This document shows, in pieces, positions 33,002-41,877 of a stretch of DNA of 64,000 bases (its first letter is position 1; each line of letters begins with the position of its first letter). A model generated the notes under the pieces. That model did no database searches. It was given only the letters and a program-made list of their open reading frames with translations, and had not been told where the DNA came from. The stretch is from Gammaproteobacteria bacterium (lineage in GTDB: Bacteria; Pseudomonadota; Gammaproteobacteria; Competibacterales; Competibacteraceae): the NCBI GenBank assembly GCA_020846135.1, contig JADLEK010000001.1, forward strand, positions 1 to 64,000, given 5' to 3'. A program made the position numbers and the translations under genes.

Positions 33002-33721
33002 ATGTTGTTGCGCTTCCCCCATCAAACCGACCCCGAACCGTTGCCCTTTGAACTCAAGGGCAGCCTGTTTACGTTGACGGTTCTGCATCTTTTCCAGTTG
33101 GACCCGTCCGCGATCGAGCGCCATCTGACGGAGAAGATCAAACAGGCGCCCAGTTTTTTCAATAACACCCCGGTCGTGATTGATCTGGAAGGCATGGCCT
33201 ATCCGCCCGAGGGTGTCGACTTCAACGGACTTTACGAGCTGTTGCGCAAGCACGGGATGGCCCCGGTCGGGATTCGCAACGGCAGCCCGGAACTCCAGGC
33301 GGCAGCCCGGCTGGCGCAATTACCGGTACTGCCGGAAAGCCGGGTTACCGGGGTCGCTCGCAAATCCGAACGCACTGATCCGGCGCCGACGCACAGTCAG
33401 ATCATTAGTCACCCGGTGCGATCCGGCCAGCAAATCTATACCCCGGATGGTGATGTAATCATCCTGGGCGCAGTAAGCGCCGGCGCTGAGGTGATTGCTG
33501 ATGGCAATATCCATGTGTACGGCGTGTTGCGGGGACGCGCCCTGGCGGGCGTCAAGGGCGATGCTGAAACCCGGATTTTCTGTCAGAGTCTGGAAGCGGA
33601 ATTGATTTCGATTGCTGGCCGTTATCGGGTCAGTGAACAGATCAGTGCGGCGGATCGGGGCAAACCTACACAAATCCGACTGGTGGAAGACCGGTTGGTG
33701 ATCGAATCCCTGAACCGTTAG
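33002..33721 (+). CDS. minC: septum site-determining protein MinC
   Basis: Inhibits FtsZ polymerisation at the poles. 239 residues: N-terminal MinC_N domain (about 1-105), a short linker, and the C-terminal beta-helix domain starting near 135 with the conserved VRSGQQIYTPDGDVIILGAV pattern and HVYGVLRGRALAG. First gene of minCDE. A TAGAAT box around 32951 may belong to its promoter. Confidence 0.95.
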   Translation: MLLRFPHQTDPEPLPFELKGSLFTLTVLHLFQLDPSAIERHLTEKIKQAPSFFNNTPVVIDLEGMAYPPEGVDFNGLYELLRKHGMAPVGIRNGSPELQAAARLAQLPVLPESRVTGVARKSERTDPAPTHSQIISHPVRSGQQIYTPDGDVIILGAVSAGAEVIADGNIHVYGVLRGRALAGVKGDAETRIFCQSLEAELISIAGRYRVSEQISAADRGKPTQIRLVEDRLVIESLNR

Positions 33722-33769
33722 GCCGCGCCTTCTTTTTCCAACCCAACCTTAACCTTATGGGATAGCAGC

Positions 33770-34582
33770 TTGGCAACCGTGATTGTGGTGACCTCCGGCA
33801 AGGGAGGCGTAGGCAAGACAACTACCAGCGCCAGCTTCGCCACCGGCCTGGCCCAGCGCGGCTATCGGACCGTGGTGATTGATTTTGACGTGGGTTTGCG
33901 CAACCTGGATCTGATTATGGGTTGCGAACGGCGGGTGGTGTATGACTTCATTAATGTCATTAATAATGAAGCCAATCTCAATCAGGCGCTGATTCGGGAT
34001 AAACGGGTCGAGAATCTGTACATCCTCCCGGCCTCGCAAACCCGTGACAAGGAAGCGCTCACCAAGGATGGGGTGGAGCGGATTCTGAACGAACTGCGGC
34101 AGAATTTCGAATATGTGGTCTGCGATTCGCCGGCAGGGATTGAGCGGGGCGCACTGATGGCGCTGTATTTCGCGGATGAGGCCCTGGTGGTGACTAACCC
34201 GGAAGTCTCCTCAGTCCGCGATTCCGACCGGATTCTCGGCATTCTGGCCAGTCGGTCGCGACGGGCTGAACAAGGAGATATTCCGGTCAAGGAACATCTG
34301 GTGCTGGCTCGCTACGCACCGGAACGCGCCCACCGGGGCGACATGCTCAGCGTGGACGATGTGCTGGAGATTCTTGGGATCTCGCTGCTGGGCGTGATTC
34401 CTGAATCGCCGGCGGTTTTGCAGTCTTCCAACGCCGGCGTCCCGGTGATTCTGGAAGAGGGCAGCGACGCGGGCACCGCCTATGGCGATCTGGTGGACCG
34501 GTTTCTAGGCAAAACCCTGCCGCACCGGTTTGTGACTGTCCCGAAAAAAGGTCTTTTGCAGCGCCTCTTCAGAGGGAGCTGA
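33770..34582 (+). CDS. minD: septum site-determining protein MinD
   Basis: Membrane-associated ATPase that drives Min oscillation. 270 residues. The start appears to be TTG at 33770, since the family N-terminus TVIVVTSGKGGVGKTT begins right there and no ATG is available. Deviant Walker A GKGGVGKT (residues 9-16), DFDVGLRNLDLIMG (about 38), CDSPAGIE (about 118). The C-terminal amphipathic membrane-targeting helix (KKGLLQRLFRGS) is present. Confidence 0.96.
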   Translation: MATVIVVTSGKGGVGKTTTSASFATGLAQRGYRTVVIDFDVGLRNLDLIMGCERRVVYDFINVINNEANLNQALIRDKRVENLYILPASQTRDKEALTKDGVERILNELRQNFEYVVCDSPAGIERGALMALYFADEALVVTNPEVSSVRDSDRILGILASRSRRAEQGDIPVKEHLVLARYAPERAHRGDMLSVDDVLEILGISLLGVIPESPAVLQSSNAGVPVILEEGSDAGTAYGDLVDRFLGKTLPHRFVTVPKKGLLQRLFRGS

Positions 34583-34585
34583 ATC

Positions 34586-34870
34586 ATGATGAGCCTGTTC
34601 GATGGCATTTTTGGCCGGTCTGCCAATAAGGCGACGGCAGCAGTCGCCAAGGAGCGATTGCAGATTATCGTCGCTCACGAACGGGGTAGTCGCCGCAGTA
34701 GCCCCGACTATCTGCCAGCGCTAAAGAAGCAGCTGCTGGAAGTCGTGCGCAAATACGTCCCCGTGGACCAGAGCCAGATCAAGGTGCATCTGGATCGGGA
34801 AGGGGATTATGAGGTTCTGGAGCTGAATATCACCTTGCCTGATGAGGAACAACGGGTGAGCGTGCGTTAG
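34586..34870 (+). CDS. minE: cell division topological specificity factor MinE
   Basis: 94 residues beginning [10 protein letters not shown], with the anti-MinCD helix region [33 protein letters not shown] (central 20 residues conserved) and a C-terminal dimerisation domain containing [19 protein letters not shown]. Stimulates MinD ATPase. 3 bases after minD. Confidence 0.95.
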   Translation: MMSLFDGIFGRSANKATAAVAKERLQIIVAHERGSRRSSPDYLPALKKQLLEVVRKYVPVDQSQIKVHLDREGDYEVLELNITLPDEEQRVSVR

Positions 34871-34904
34871 CACGTTGATTCCGAATCGGAGCGGGAGCCG
34901 TTCC

Positions 34905-35300
34905 TTGACCGACACTGACGAAGACCGGGTCCGGCTGGATAAATGGCTGTGGGCGGCGCGGTTTTTCAAGACCCGCACCTTGGCCGCTGAAGCGGTTACC
35001 GGCGGCAAAGTCCATGTCGATGACCGGCGGGTTAAACCGGCCCATACCGTGCGTGTGGGTGAAATGCTGCGGATTCAGCGTGGTTTTGAAGAATACCTGG
35101 TGGTCGTCAAGGCCTTAAGCCACCAGCGCGGTCCGGCCAGTCAAGCCATTCTGCTGTACGAAGAAACTCCCGCCAATCGCCAGCGCCGCGAAGAACTCCG
35201 CGAACAACGGCGGCTACAATCCCCTCATGTCGCTCAATCCGCCGCCCGCCCCACCAAACAGAACCGCCGCCGGATTATCCAGTTTATCCGTGATGCATAA
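34905..35300 (+). CDS. hslR: S4 domain RNA-binding heat shock protein (Hsp15-like)
   Basis: A TTG at 34905 lies 8-9 bases after a GGGAG ribosome site and gives 131 residues; an upstream TTG at 34875 is possible. The S4 motif VRLDKWLWAARFFKTRTLAAEAVTGG is at residues 9-35, followed by KVHVDDRRVKPAHTVRVGEML. The C-terminal tail is Arg/Gln-rich. Hsp15 rescues 50S subunits carrying stalled nascent chains. It trails minE by 34 bases and ends the cluster; a TTACGG/CCGTAA hairpin lies at 35302-35316. Confidence 0.88.
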   Translation: MTDTDEDRVRLDKWLWAARFFKTRTLAAEAVTGGKVHVDDRRVKPAHTVRVGEMLRIQRGFEEYLVVVKALSHQRGPASQAILLYEETPANRQRREELREQRRLQSPHVAQSAARPTKQNRRRIIQFIRDA

Positions 35301-35375
35301 ATTACGGGTACCGTAAATCTTCCTATCACCGGAAAGCGGGCTTTGTTGAGCCGGATCAGAGGGCGGGGAGCGGAT

Positions 35376-35579
35376 TCATACCAAACGCAGCCGCCCCCGA
35401 GGTTCCGGGAAAGTCACCCGCTCATACCCTTCCGTCGACGGCGACACGCAACCAATAGTCGCGATGTCGATCGCCGTTTCCAGACCTTGCACCGCAGAAT
35501 ACCGCCATGATCCGTCGGCCTGGCGTTCCAGCGCCAGATAATCAGCGGCAGTGATGAAGTGTTCAGCCGGTCGGGACAT
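35376..35579 (-). pseudogene. Uma2 family remnant with internal deletion
   Basis: A 67-residue frame from ATG at 35579. Residues 1-20 (MSRPAEHFITAADYLALER) match the Uma2 N-terminus, and the last 40 (YSAVQGLETAIDIATIGC, then YERVTFPEP) resemble the C-terminal end of the same family. The nuclease core that should lie between, about 120 residues, is missing, so this is a fused relic. It is the second Uma2 relic in the window. Confidence 0.65.
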
Positions 35580-35630
35580 GGCGACTCCTTCCGTTAATTC
35601 AAGAGCGGTCTACCGACGCAGAACCGGCAG

Positions 35631-35717
35631 GGATAAACAGGGATAAACAGGGATAAACAGGGATAAGCAGGGATAAGCAGGGATAAGCAGGGATAAGCAG
35701 GGATAAGCAGGGATAAT
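35631..35717. repeat. 10-bp tandem repeat, about 8.7 copies
   Basis: Three copies of GGATAAACAG (35631-35660) are followed by five of GGATAAGCAG (35661-35710) and a partial GGATAAT. The A-to-G difference is sorted into two blocks, as expected from stepwise slippage. It lies upstream of the Uma2 relic start. Period 10 matches about one DNA turn. It is not a CRISPR because no spacers exist. Confidence 0.9.
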
Positions 35718-35963
35718 TATGCCAGATCATATGGTGCGGACCTGATCCTGTTCACGGAGGTTGCGAATTTCGACGGTACGACGGATGGCTGGTTTCCCCT
35801 GGCTGCTGCACCCCGGTTAGTATGCGTACTCTAATTTTATTTGCTAATTTCTGAATCCATCAGGGCAGTCCAATCACCGGCGCCCGAAATTCCCGGTAAG
35901 GAAATCACCAGATTTTGCAGAATAAAAATCCGCTTTGCGTAAATACTACAGAGGCGCTACCCC
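35718..35963. other. intergenic region upstream of the phasin gene
   Basis: 246 bases without a supported gene. The right part (about 35880-35960) is more AT-rich and should contain the phasin promoter, for example TTGCAG near 35916 with TAAATA about 20 bases later, but the spacing is loose and I do not make a firm promoter call. Confidence 0.4.
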
Positions 35964-36440
35964 ATGAAAGCCGACCTGTTGGAAAATCAGTTGACCAGCA
36001 ACGCCCGCGATTTCGCCCGCCAAATCTGGCTGGCGGGATTGGGCGCATTCGCCCGGACTCAGGAAGAGGGCGGCAAATTTTTTGAGACCCTGGTGCAGGA
36101 AGGCCAGGAAGTGGACACTCGGATGAAAAAAACCGCTGAAGAAAAAGCCGATCAGGTCAAGGAAAGCGTTGAGGCGGTCAAGGACAAGGCCGGTGAACTT
36201 CGCAACAAGGCGACCGGCGCGTGGAACAAGCTGGAAGAGGTTTTTCAGACCCGGGTAGCGCGAGCGCTGCGCCGCTTGGGAGTGCCGACCAAAGATGACA
36301 TCCAGCAGTTGTTTGCGCAGGTCGAGGTGCTGACCTTGAACATTCAGGAACTGACCCAGGCTGAGGCAGAGGCCAAGGCGCGCAAGGTTCGGGCCGCCAA
36401 GGTCGCCGAGTCCGCCCGAATTGCGGAACCGACAGCCTGA
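35964..36440 (+). CDS. phasin family (polyhydroxyalkanoate granule-associated) protein
   Basis: 158 residues. The N-terminal region ARDFARQIWLAGLGAFARTQEEG is the signature of PhaF/PhaI-type phasins. The centre is a long amphipathic helix rich in Lys, Glu and Ala (about 50-95); the sequence then has RALRRLGVPTKDDIQQL, typical of the family, and a basic Ala/Lys tail. Phasins coat PHA storage granules, limiting their size and anchoring other proteins. No pha synthesis gene is adjacent. Convergent with the thi operon. Confidence 0.88.
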   Translation: MKADLLENQLTSNARDFARQIWLAGLGAFARTQEEGGKFFETLVQEGQEVDTRMKKTAEEKADQVKESVEAVKDKAGELRNKATGAWNKLEEVFQTRVARALRRLGVPTKDDIQQLFAQVEVLTLNIQELTQAEAEAKARKVRAAKVAESARIAEPTA

Positions 36441-36464
36441 CGGTTTTGAGGTCCGTCGCGGGGG

Positions 36465-37595
36465 CTACCCTTGGCGGTTCAGCCAGACTTCGTAGCCGCC
36501 CTGTAGCAGTGAAACCTGCCCTTGCAACGTCCCCGGAAGCCGATGATAGGCCTGCACAGTGCGCCCGCCCTGCCAGCAATAGAGCAACAGTTCGTCGTGC
36601 GGCCCGACCGATCCGGCCCAGTCTTCAATCTGATCCAGCGGGGCATGAATCGCCCCGGGAACATGCCCGGCGGTGAATTCAGCCGTGGTGCGGACATCCA
36701 CCCAGCGCAAGGCCGGGCGCTGTTGACTGGCCGCTACGCTGAGCCAGGGCAGATCGGCTTCGGTGTGGCGGGCGGGGGTTGCGCAGACCGCTGCGGACTC
36801 GCTCAGGGTGTGGCGGGTGGACGACGCGCCGCACCCCGGGCAACCCGGATCGCGCGGCAACCGCAGTTTTTGAAACCGCATTGTCAGCAGATCAATTTTT
36901 AGCAGCGCCCCGATCAATGGTTCCCCAATGCCCAGAATCAGCTTCAAGGTCTCGTGCGCCTGCAAGATTCCGAACAGCCCTGGTACGGTGCCTAAAACGC
37001 CGGCTTGCGCACAGCTTGGGACGGTTTCGGGTGCGGGCATTTCCGGGAACAGACAACGGTAACAAGGACCCTCTGGCGCGGCGTAGACCGCCAGCATTCC
37101 CGAAAAAGCGCGGATACTGGCCCCGATATACGGTTTGCCCGCCAGGACACAGGCATCGTTCACCAGGTACTTGGTGGCGAACTGGTCAGAGCCTTCGATG
37201 ATCAGGTCATAGTCGGCGATCAGCGGGGCAGCGTTGGCGAGCGTGAACGCTGCGGGGTACACGTCGATCTGAAGATGCGGGTTCAGGGCCAGCAAGCGGT
37301 CACGGGCGACTTCTACCTTGGGGCTGCCACAGGCGTCCGTGGAGTACAGAATCTGCCGCTGGAGATTGCTGAGTTCCACCCGGTCTGGGTCAATGATCCC
37401 CAGTCGGCCCACCCCGGCCGCCGCGAGATACAGCAAAGCCGGGGTTCCCAACCCGCCCGCCCCGATCACCAGAACGCTCGCCTGCCGCAACCGGCGCTGG
37501 CCGTCCAGCCCGATTTCCGGCAGGCTCAAATGGCGTGCATACCGCAGTTGCTCGGCGCTGCTCAGCGGGGACGCGGCATTGGCAGGATCGATCAT
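36465..37595 (-). CDS. thiF: ThiF/MoeB-type adenylyltransferase fused to a rhodanese domain
   Basis: 376 residues. The adenylating domain has the nucleotide loop GAGGLGTP (about 46-53), the catalytic Arg in SNLQRQILY (about 79), and a C-P-G-C zinc pair near 255. The C-terminal rhodanese domain (about 285-375) has the active loop CWQGGR with its persulfide Cys. It should adenylate the C-terminus of ThiS and help load sulfur for thiazole synthesis; a MoeB role is possible but the position at the end of thiO-S-G-E favours ThiF. Start overlaps thiE by 4 bases. Confidence 0.88.
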   Translation of the reverse strand: MIDPANAASPLSSAEQLRYARHLSLPEIGLDGQRRLRQASVLVIGAGGLGTPALLYLAAAGVGRLGIIDPDRVELSNLQRQILYSTDACGSPKVEVARDRLLALNPHLQIDVYPAAFTLANAAPLIADYDLIIEGSDQFATKYLVNDACVLAGKPYIGASIRAFSGMLAVYAAPEGPCYRCLFPEMPAPETVPSCAQAGVLGTVPGLFGILQAHETLKLILGIGEPLIGALLKIDLLTMRFQKLRLPRDPGCPGCGASSTRHTLSESAAVCATPARHTEADLPWLSVAASQQRPALRWVDVRTTAEFTAGHVPGAIHAPLDQIEDWAGSVGPHDELLLYCWQGGRTVQAYHRLPGTLQGQVSLLQGGYEVWLNRQG

Positions 37596-38254
37596 GGCGC
37601 AGTTCCTTGAGCTGCTGATCGGATCGGGGTCGTTGCCGCTGCGGTGCGAAACAAATCCAGCCAGGCGCGCACCCGATCCTCGGGATTTGCTGCGCCCAGC
37701 ACATCGGAGACGACCGCGATGGCGTCGGCCCCCGCTTCCAGCACTGCCTTGGCGCGTTCCAGGGTGATCCCGCCAATCGCCACCAGCGGAATCTCACACC
37801 GGGTTTTCCACTCGCTGATCCGGGCCAAACCCTGCGGCGACCACGGCATCTTTTTCAACGTCGTCGGGTAAATCGGCCCCAGCGCCAGGTAATCGGGTTG
37901 AGCCTGCAAGGCCGTCGCCAGCTCTTCGGGGCTGTGTGTACTGATCCCCAGCCTGATCCCCGCCGCCCGGATCGCCGCCCGATCCGCCCCGGCCAGATCC
38001 TCCTGCCCCAAGTGCAGCCAGCTTGCGCCCAGGGTGATCGCTTCCCGCCAATAATCGTTGATGATCATCTGGCAGTCGTCGTAAGCGGCGGCAATGGCCA
38101 GCGCCTCGCGAAGCTGGCGCTGAACCACAGTTGCGGATTGCGCCTTGATCCGTAACTGGATGGTCCGTACCCCCAGGTGCAGGAACCGTCGCAGCCAGCG
38201 GACATCGTCCACCACTGGATAAAAGCCATGAATGCCGGCGGTTTTCATCATCAT
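37592..38254 (-). CDS. thiE: thiamine-phosphate synthase
   Basis: Joins the thiazole and pyrimidine moieties to thiamine phosphate. 220-residue TIM barrel with the family motifs [41 protein letters not shown] and [10 protein letters not shown]. The aspartate usually in 'ND...A...DG(V)H(LG)' is partly varied ([11 protein letters not shown]), but the fold motifs are intact. Overlaps thiG and thiF by 4 bases each. Confidence 0.9.
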   Translation of the reverse strand: MMMKTAGIHGFYPVVDDVRWLRRFLHLGVRTIQLRIKAQSATVVQRQLREALAIAAAYDDCQMIINDYWREAITLGASWLHLGQEDLAGADRAAIRAAGIRLGISTHSPEELATALQAQPDYLALGPIYPTTLKKMPWSPQGLARISEWKTRCEIPLVAIGGITLERAKAVLEAGADAIAVVSDVLGAANPEDRVRAWLDLFRTAAATTPIRSAAQGTAP

Positions 38255-39063
38255 CGACCCGGTTCCGGTTGCGCCGAATGCCAGAACGGGGTTCCGGTGA
38301 CCGGGGTACTCGGTTCCGCCAGATCCTGGGTCGGCATCGCCCCGGCCAGGTAAGCCCGCCGTCCAGCTTCAACCGCCAGCCCGAAGGCGCGGCCCATTTG
38401 CACCGGATCGGTGGCGCGGGCCACCGCGGTATTGACCAGCACCCCGTCATAGCCCATCTCCATCGCCTGAACCGCATGGGACGGTTTGCCGATGCCCGCA
38501 TCGACGATCAGGGTGATTTCGGGATAACGGGCGCGCAAGGTGCGCAGGGCGTAGGGATTATTCAAACCCTGTCCCGAACCAATCGGCGCGCCCCACGGCA
38601 TCAGAATTTTGCACCCGGCCTGAATCAGCCGCTCGGCAATCACTAAATCATCGGTAGTATACGGAAAGACTTCAAAGCCGCGCCGGCACAGCGCTTCCGC
38701 CGCTTCCACCAGCAGGAATGGGTGGGGTTGCAAGGTGTAATCGTCGCCGATCACTTCCAGTTTTAACCAGGAAGTCTCGAACACCTCGCGGGCCATTTCC
38801 GCGGTGGTCACCGCCTCCTTGACGGTTTTGCAGCCGGCGGTATTGGGCAAAACCGCGACGCCCAACGCCTTGATCATCGACCAGAACTGGCTTCCAGCCC
38901 GACCCGAGGCGGATTCACGGCGCAGCGAGACGGTCACGACTGCCGTTTCTGAGGCGCGGATCGCCTGTTCCAGCACTGCCGGCGACGGATAGCGCGCGGT
39001 CCCCAATAACAGCCGCGAATCGAGCGAGCGGCCACCCACCTCCCAAGCAGGCATCGTCATCAT
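38251..39063 (-). CDS. thiG: thiazole synthase
   Basis: Builds the thiazole ring from deoxyxylulose 5-phosphate, dehydroglycine and ThiS thiocarboxylate. 270 residues: [10 protein letters not shown] near the N-terminus, [12 protein letters not shown] (about 74), the Schiff-base Lys in WLKLEVIGD (about 100), [13 protein letters not shown] (about 140) and [24 protein letters not shown]. The start overlaps the thiS stop by one base (TAATG). Its substrate DXP comes from dxs, also in this window. Confidence 0.95.
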   Translation of the reverse strand: MMTMPAWEVGGRSLDSRLLLGTARYPSPAVLEQAIRASETAVVTVSLRRESASGRAGSQFWSMIKALGVAVLPNTAGCKTVKEAVTTAEMAREVFETSWLKLEVIGDDYTLQPHPFLLVEAAEALCRRGFEVFPYTTDDLVIAERLIQAGCKILMPWGAPIGSGQGLNNPYALRTLRARYPEITLIVDAGIGKPSHAVQAMEMGYDGVLVNTAVARATDPVQMGRAFGLAVEAGRRAYLAGAMPTQDLAEPSTPVTGTPFWHSAQPEPGR

Positions 39064-39263
39064 TAACCTCCCTGCATCGGCGCGACAATTTCCAGGCGAT
39101 CGCCATCCTGCAACTGAAGCGCGGCATAGCGACTGCGCGGCACAAATTCATCGTTGTGGGCCACCGCAATCAGGGCGGATTCATAACCCCAGCCGGTGAT
39201 GACCTCAGCCAGAATAGCTTGTTGATCCACTTGCTTTTTCTCACCATTGACTTCGATGATCAT
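39063..39263 (-). CDS. thiS: sulfur carrier protein ThiS
   Basis: 66 residues ending in the required Gly-Gly, which is adenylated and converted to a thiocarboxylate. Beta-grasp sequence with [12 protein letters not shown] at the start and [22 protein letters not shown] at the end. I chose ATG 39263 over 39269 because AGGAG lies 7 bases before it; this start overlaps the thiO stop as ATGA. Confidence 0.93.
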   Translation of the reverse strand: MIIEVNGEKKQVDQQAILAEVITGWGYESALIAVAHNDEFVPRSRYAALQLQDGDRLEIVAPMQGG

Positions 39264-40360
39264 GCCCATTCTCCTGCAAGAGCCGGACTCGTTGACTGCC
39301 ATAATTGCGTGGTTTCCGGCAACCGGCGCTGTTCGCCGATCCATGCGGCGACGGTTTCAGCCAGCACCGGACTCAATAAATAGCCGTGGCGATACAGACC
39401 GTTGATCCGCAACAGCCGCTCATCCTGAATGATGCGCGGCAGATGATCCGGCAAAGCTGGTCGGCATTGCGTATTCATTTCAACAATTTCCGCTTCGGCA
39501 AAGGCCGGGTGTAAAGCATAAGCCGCTGACAGCAGCTCCAGACTGGACCGAACTGTAGCGGGACGTAGCGAGTCGCTTTCCAGACTGGTCGCGCCGACCA
39601 CAAAGCGGTTGCCAGGGCGCGGCACGATATACAGCGGATAGCGTGGATGCATCATCCGGATCGGGCGGCGCAACTGAACTTCGCTGGTGCATAAGGTGAT
39701 GATCTCGCCGCGCACCCCGCGTAACTCGCTGATTGGGTCCCGCGCCGCCAGCCCCCGACAATCCAGCACCCAGTCGAAGGTTTGGCGCACCCCTCGCACC
39801 TGAATGGCCCCCGGGGCTAGGGCTTCCACTTCAGTCATAAAATGCAGGGTCGCGCCCTGTTGCCGCAGGGTCTCGACCAGCGCCGGCAACAGCGAGCGCG
39901 GGTCAATTTCACCTTCAGGCGCAACATACAGCCCTTCCGCAAAGCGGCCTTCCAGTTCCGGCTCCAGCGCGCCCAGTTCAGCGCGGCGCAGCCATTGCGA
40001 ATGCGCGCCAAACCCGGCGTGCTGCACCCGATCCGCCAGTTGTTGCAGTCCGGCCCGATCCCGATGATGGGCGACTACCAGGGTTCCCGCGCAGGTCAGG
40101 TGAACCGGCAGCGCCAGGGTCGGCGCGACCGCTTGCCACAGCTTGAGAGCGGCCGCTCCCCATTGCGCGACGATATCTTCGGCCTCGCTCAATTCGCAAT
40201 ACGGCGCCAGCATTCCCGCACCGACATGGCTACAGTGCTGATCCAGGCGTTCGCTGCCACGGTCAAACAGGCTGATCTGATGACCTTGCCGCTGTAGCCA
40301 CAAGGCTTGGGTCAGTCCGGTAATGCCGGCGCCGATCACGGCGATCTGGTATGAACCCAC
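39260..40360 (-). CDS. thiO: glycine oxidase ThiO (FAD-dependent)
   Basis: Oxidises glycine to the imine used in thiazole synthesis, the oxygen-dependent alternative to ThiH. 366 residues, start GTG at 40360. FAD-binding motif IGAGITGL (about 9-16), then FDRG at the end of the second strand, and SHVGAGMLAP. The C-terminal FAD-contacting region is LLRINGLYRHGYLLSP. First gene of the thiO-S-G-E-F operon. The 170-base divergent region shared with xseB contains no recognisable TPP riboswitch. Confidence 0.92.
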   Translation of the reverse strand: MGSYQIAVIGAGITGLTQALWLQRQGHQISLFDRGSERLDQHCSHVGAGMLAPYCELSEAEDIVAQWGAAALKLWQAVAPTLALPVHLTCAGTLVVAHHRDRAGLQQLADRVQHAGFGAHSQWLRRAELGALEPELEGRFAEGLYVAPEGEIDPRSLLPALVETLRQQGATLHFMTEVEALAPGAIQVRGVRQTFDWVLDCRGLAARDPISELRGVRGEIITLCTSEVQLRRPIRMMHPRYPLYIVPRPGNRFVVGATSLESDSLRPATVRSSLELLSAAYALHPAFAEAEIVEMNTQCRPALPDHLPRIIQDERLLRINGLYRHGYLLSPVLAETVAAWIGEQRRLPETTQLWQSTSPALAGEWA

Positions 40361-40532
40361 ATTCGTTTTCCCGGTGACCGATGCTCCAGGACGGAGAACA
40401 TCGGGTAGTCGCGGATCATAGCCGGTCTGAATCGATTGAACGACCGATGATCATGACCCGTTCCCTAAATTGACCGTTTGCCGGTCGCAAGGTAGTGTAA
40501 GCCATTTAAACTGAATCAGATGGATGGATGTG

Positions 40533-40772
40533 ATGGCGAAAAAGCTTGCTCCTATCGCTTTTGAAGCGGCGCTGGCGGAATTGGAACAGATGGTCGGACA
40601 GCTTGAACAGGGCGAACTGCCCCTTGACGAAGCGCTGCAACGGTTCGAACAAGGCGTGGCGCTGACCCGGACTTGCCAGACCGCGCTGCGCCAGGCCGAG
40701 CAAAAAGTGGAGCAGTTGCTGGAGGCCCATGGCGAGCTGGTCATCGTCCCATTCAATGCGGCGGCGGGATAA
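40533..40772 (+). CDS. xseB: exodeoxyribonuclease VII small subunit
   Basis: 79 residues from ATG 40533 (an ATG three codons upstream is in frame). XseB signature FEAALAELEQMVGQLEQGELPLDEALQRFEQG in the first half, forming the helical hairpin that binds XseA. Followed by ispA with a TAATG overlap, the conserved xseB-ispA-dxs order. Confidence 0.94.
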   Translation: MAKKLAPIAFEAALAELEQMVGQLEQGELPLDEALQRFEQGVALTRTCQTALRQAEQKVEQLLEAHGELVIVPFNAAAG

Positions 40773-41668
40773 TGACCATGAGCGCTGAAGCCATTGAACG
40801 CCATCAAGCTCGCGCCCGGCAGGCGCTGGATCAACGCCTGCCGGCTGCCGACCTGCATCCCGCCACCTTGCATCAGGCGATGCGCTATGCAGCGCTGGGC
40901 GGCGGCAAACGCATCCGCCCAACCCTGGTTTACGCGGCGGGCGCAGTGGCGGGCGCGGCACTGGAGGCGCTGGACGGCCCCGCCTGCGCGGTCGAGTTTA
41001 TTCACGCCTATTCGCTGATTCACGACGACCTGCCGGCGATGGATAACGACGATCTGCGCCACGGCCAACCGACCTGCCACAAGGCGTTTGGCGAGGCGCT
41101 GGCGATTCTGGCCGGCGATGCCTTGCAGGCGCTGGCCTTCCAAATTCTCGGCCAGGACGCGGCGATGGTAGCTGATCCGGCGGTTCGGCTGCGAATGGTA
41201 GGCATCCTGGCCCAAGCCGCCGGATCACGGGGCATGGCCGGCGGTCAGGCGATTGATCTGGCGGCGGTCGGGCGCAACGACCTGAGCCTGGCCGAGCTGG
41301 AAAACATGCACATCCACAAAACCGGGGCCTTGATCCGCGCCAGTGTGCTGCTGGGTGCGCTGAGCCGGCCTGCGGTCGATCCGGCGCTGCTGGAGCGGCT
41401 GGATCACTATGCCAAGTGCATCGGGCTGGCGTTCCAGATTCGCGATGACATCCTCGACGTGATCAGCGACACCGCGACTCTCGGCAAGGTCCAAGGCGCG
41501 GATCGGGCGCTGGGCAAGCCGACCTATCCCGCCTTGCTGGGCCTGGATGGCGCTCGCGCCCACGCCCGCGCCCTGTATGAAGAAGCCCTGGCCAGTCTGG
41601 AGCCACTGGGCGTGGAAGCTGAACCGCTGCGCTGGATTGCCGGCTACATTATTGAACGGGCCTACTGA
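40772..41668 (+). CDS. ispA: (2E,6E)-farnesyl diphosphate synthase
   Basis: Condenses DMAPP/GPP with IPP. 298 residues. First Asp-rich motif HDDLPAMDNDDLRHG (about 88-102) and second motif FQIRDDILD (about 222-230); GGKRIRP near residue 46 binds IPP. The two residues between the Asp pairs in motif one are those of short-chain bacterial synthases. Works with dxs, ispD and ispF in this window. Confidence 0.95.
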   Translation: MTMSAEAIERHQARARQALDQRLPAADLHPATLHQAMRYAALGGGKRIRPTLVYAAGAVAGAALEALDGPACAVEFIHAYSLIHDDLPAMDNDDLRHGQPTCHKAFGEALAILAGDALQALAFQILGQDAAMVADPAVRLRMVGILAQAAGSRGMAGGQAIDLAAVGRNDLSLAELENMHIHKTGALIRASVLLGALSRPAVDPALLERLDHYAKCIGLAFQIRDDILDVISDTATLGKVQGADRALGKPTYPALLGLDGARAHARALYEEALASLEPLGVEAEPLRWIAGYIIERAY

Positions 41669-41703
41669 ACGCCAACCCTGCCGACCCATCATTCCAGAAA
41701 CCA

Positions 41704-41770
41704 GCCACAGAAAAACACGGAAAACACGGAAAATTTTTCTTTTTCAGTGTGTTGTGTGTTCTTCAGTGGC
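41704..41770. repeat. imperfect long inverted repeat between ispA and dxs
   Basis: GCCACAGAAAAACACGGAAA at the left and its imperfect complement ending in TTCTTCAGTGGC at the right form a hairpin of about 25 paired positions with mismatches, around a TTTTTCTTTTT core. The left arm contains the tandem AAAACACGG. It could act as a bidirectional terminator or be a dispersed intergenic element. Confidence 0.55.
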
Positions 41771-41877
41771 TAATATCCTTAGGTTTGGTTGGAGCAACAC
41801 CAAAGCGAGTATCATTTTTTCGGGAAACCGCCTTAGCCCATGCCTTTCGGATCTGAATACGGACTTTTTACCTCGCT

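Noticed and set aside
35631-35717. CRISPR array
   Set aside because: Repeats are 10 bases long and directly adjoining, with no unique spacers, and no cas gene is nearby.
40361-40532. TPP riboswitch before thiO
   Set aside because: Looked for CTGAG and the ACCTGATC-type second conserved block on the minus strand; neither was found in the right order.
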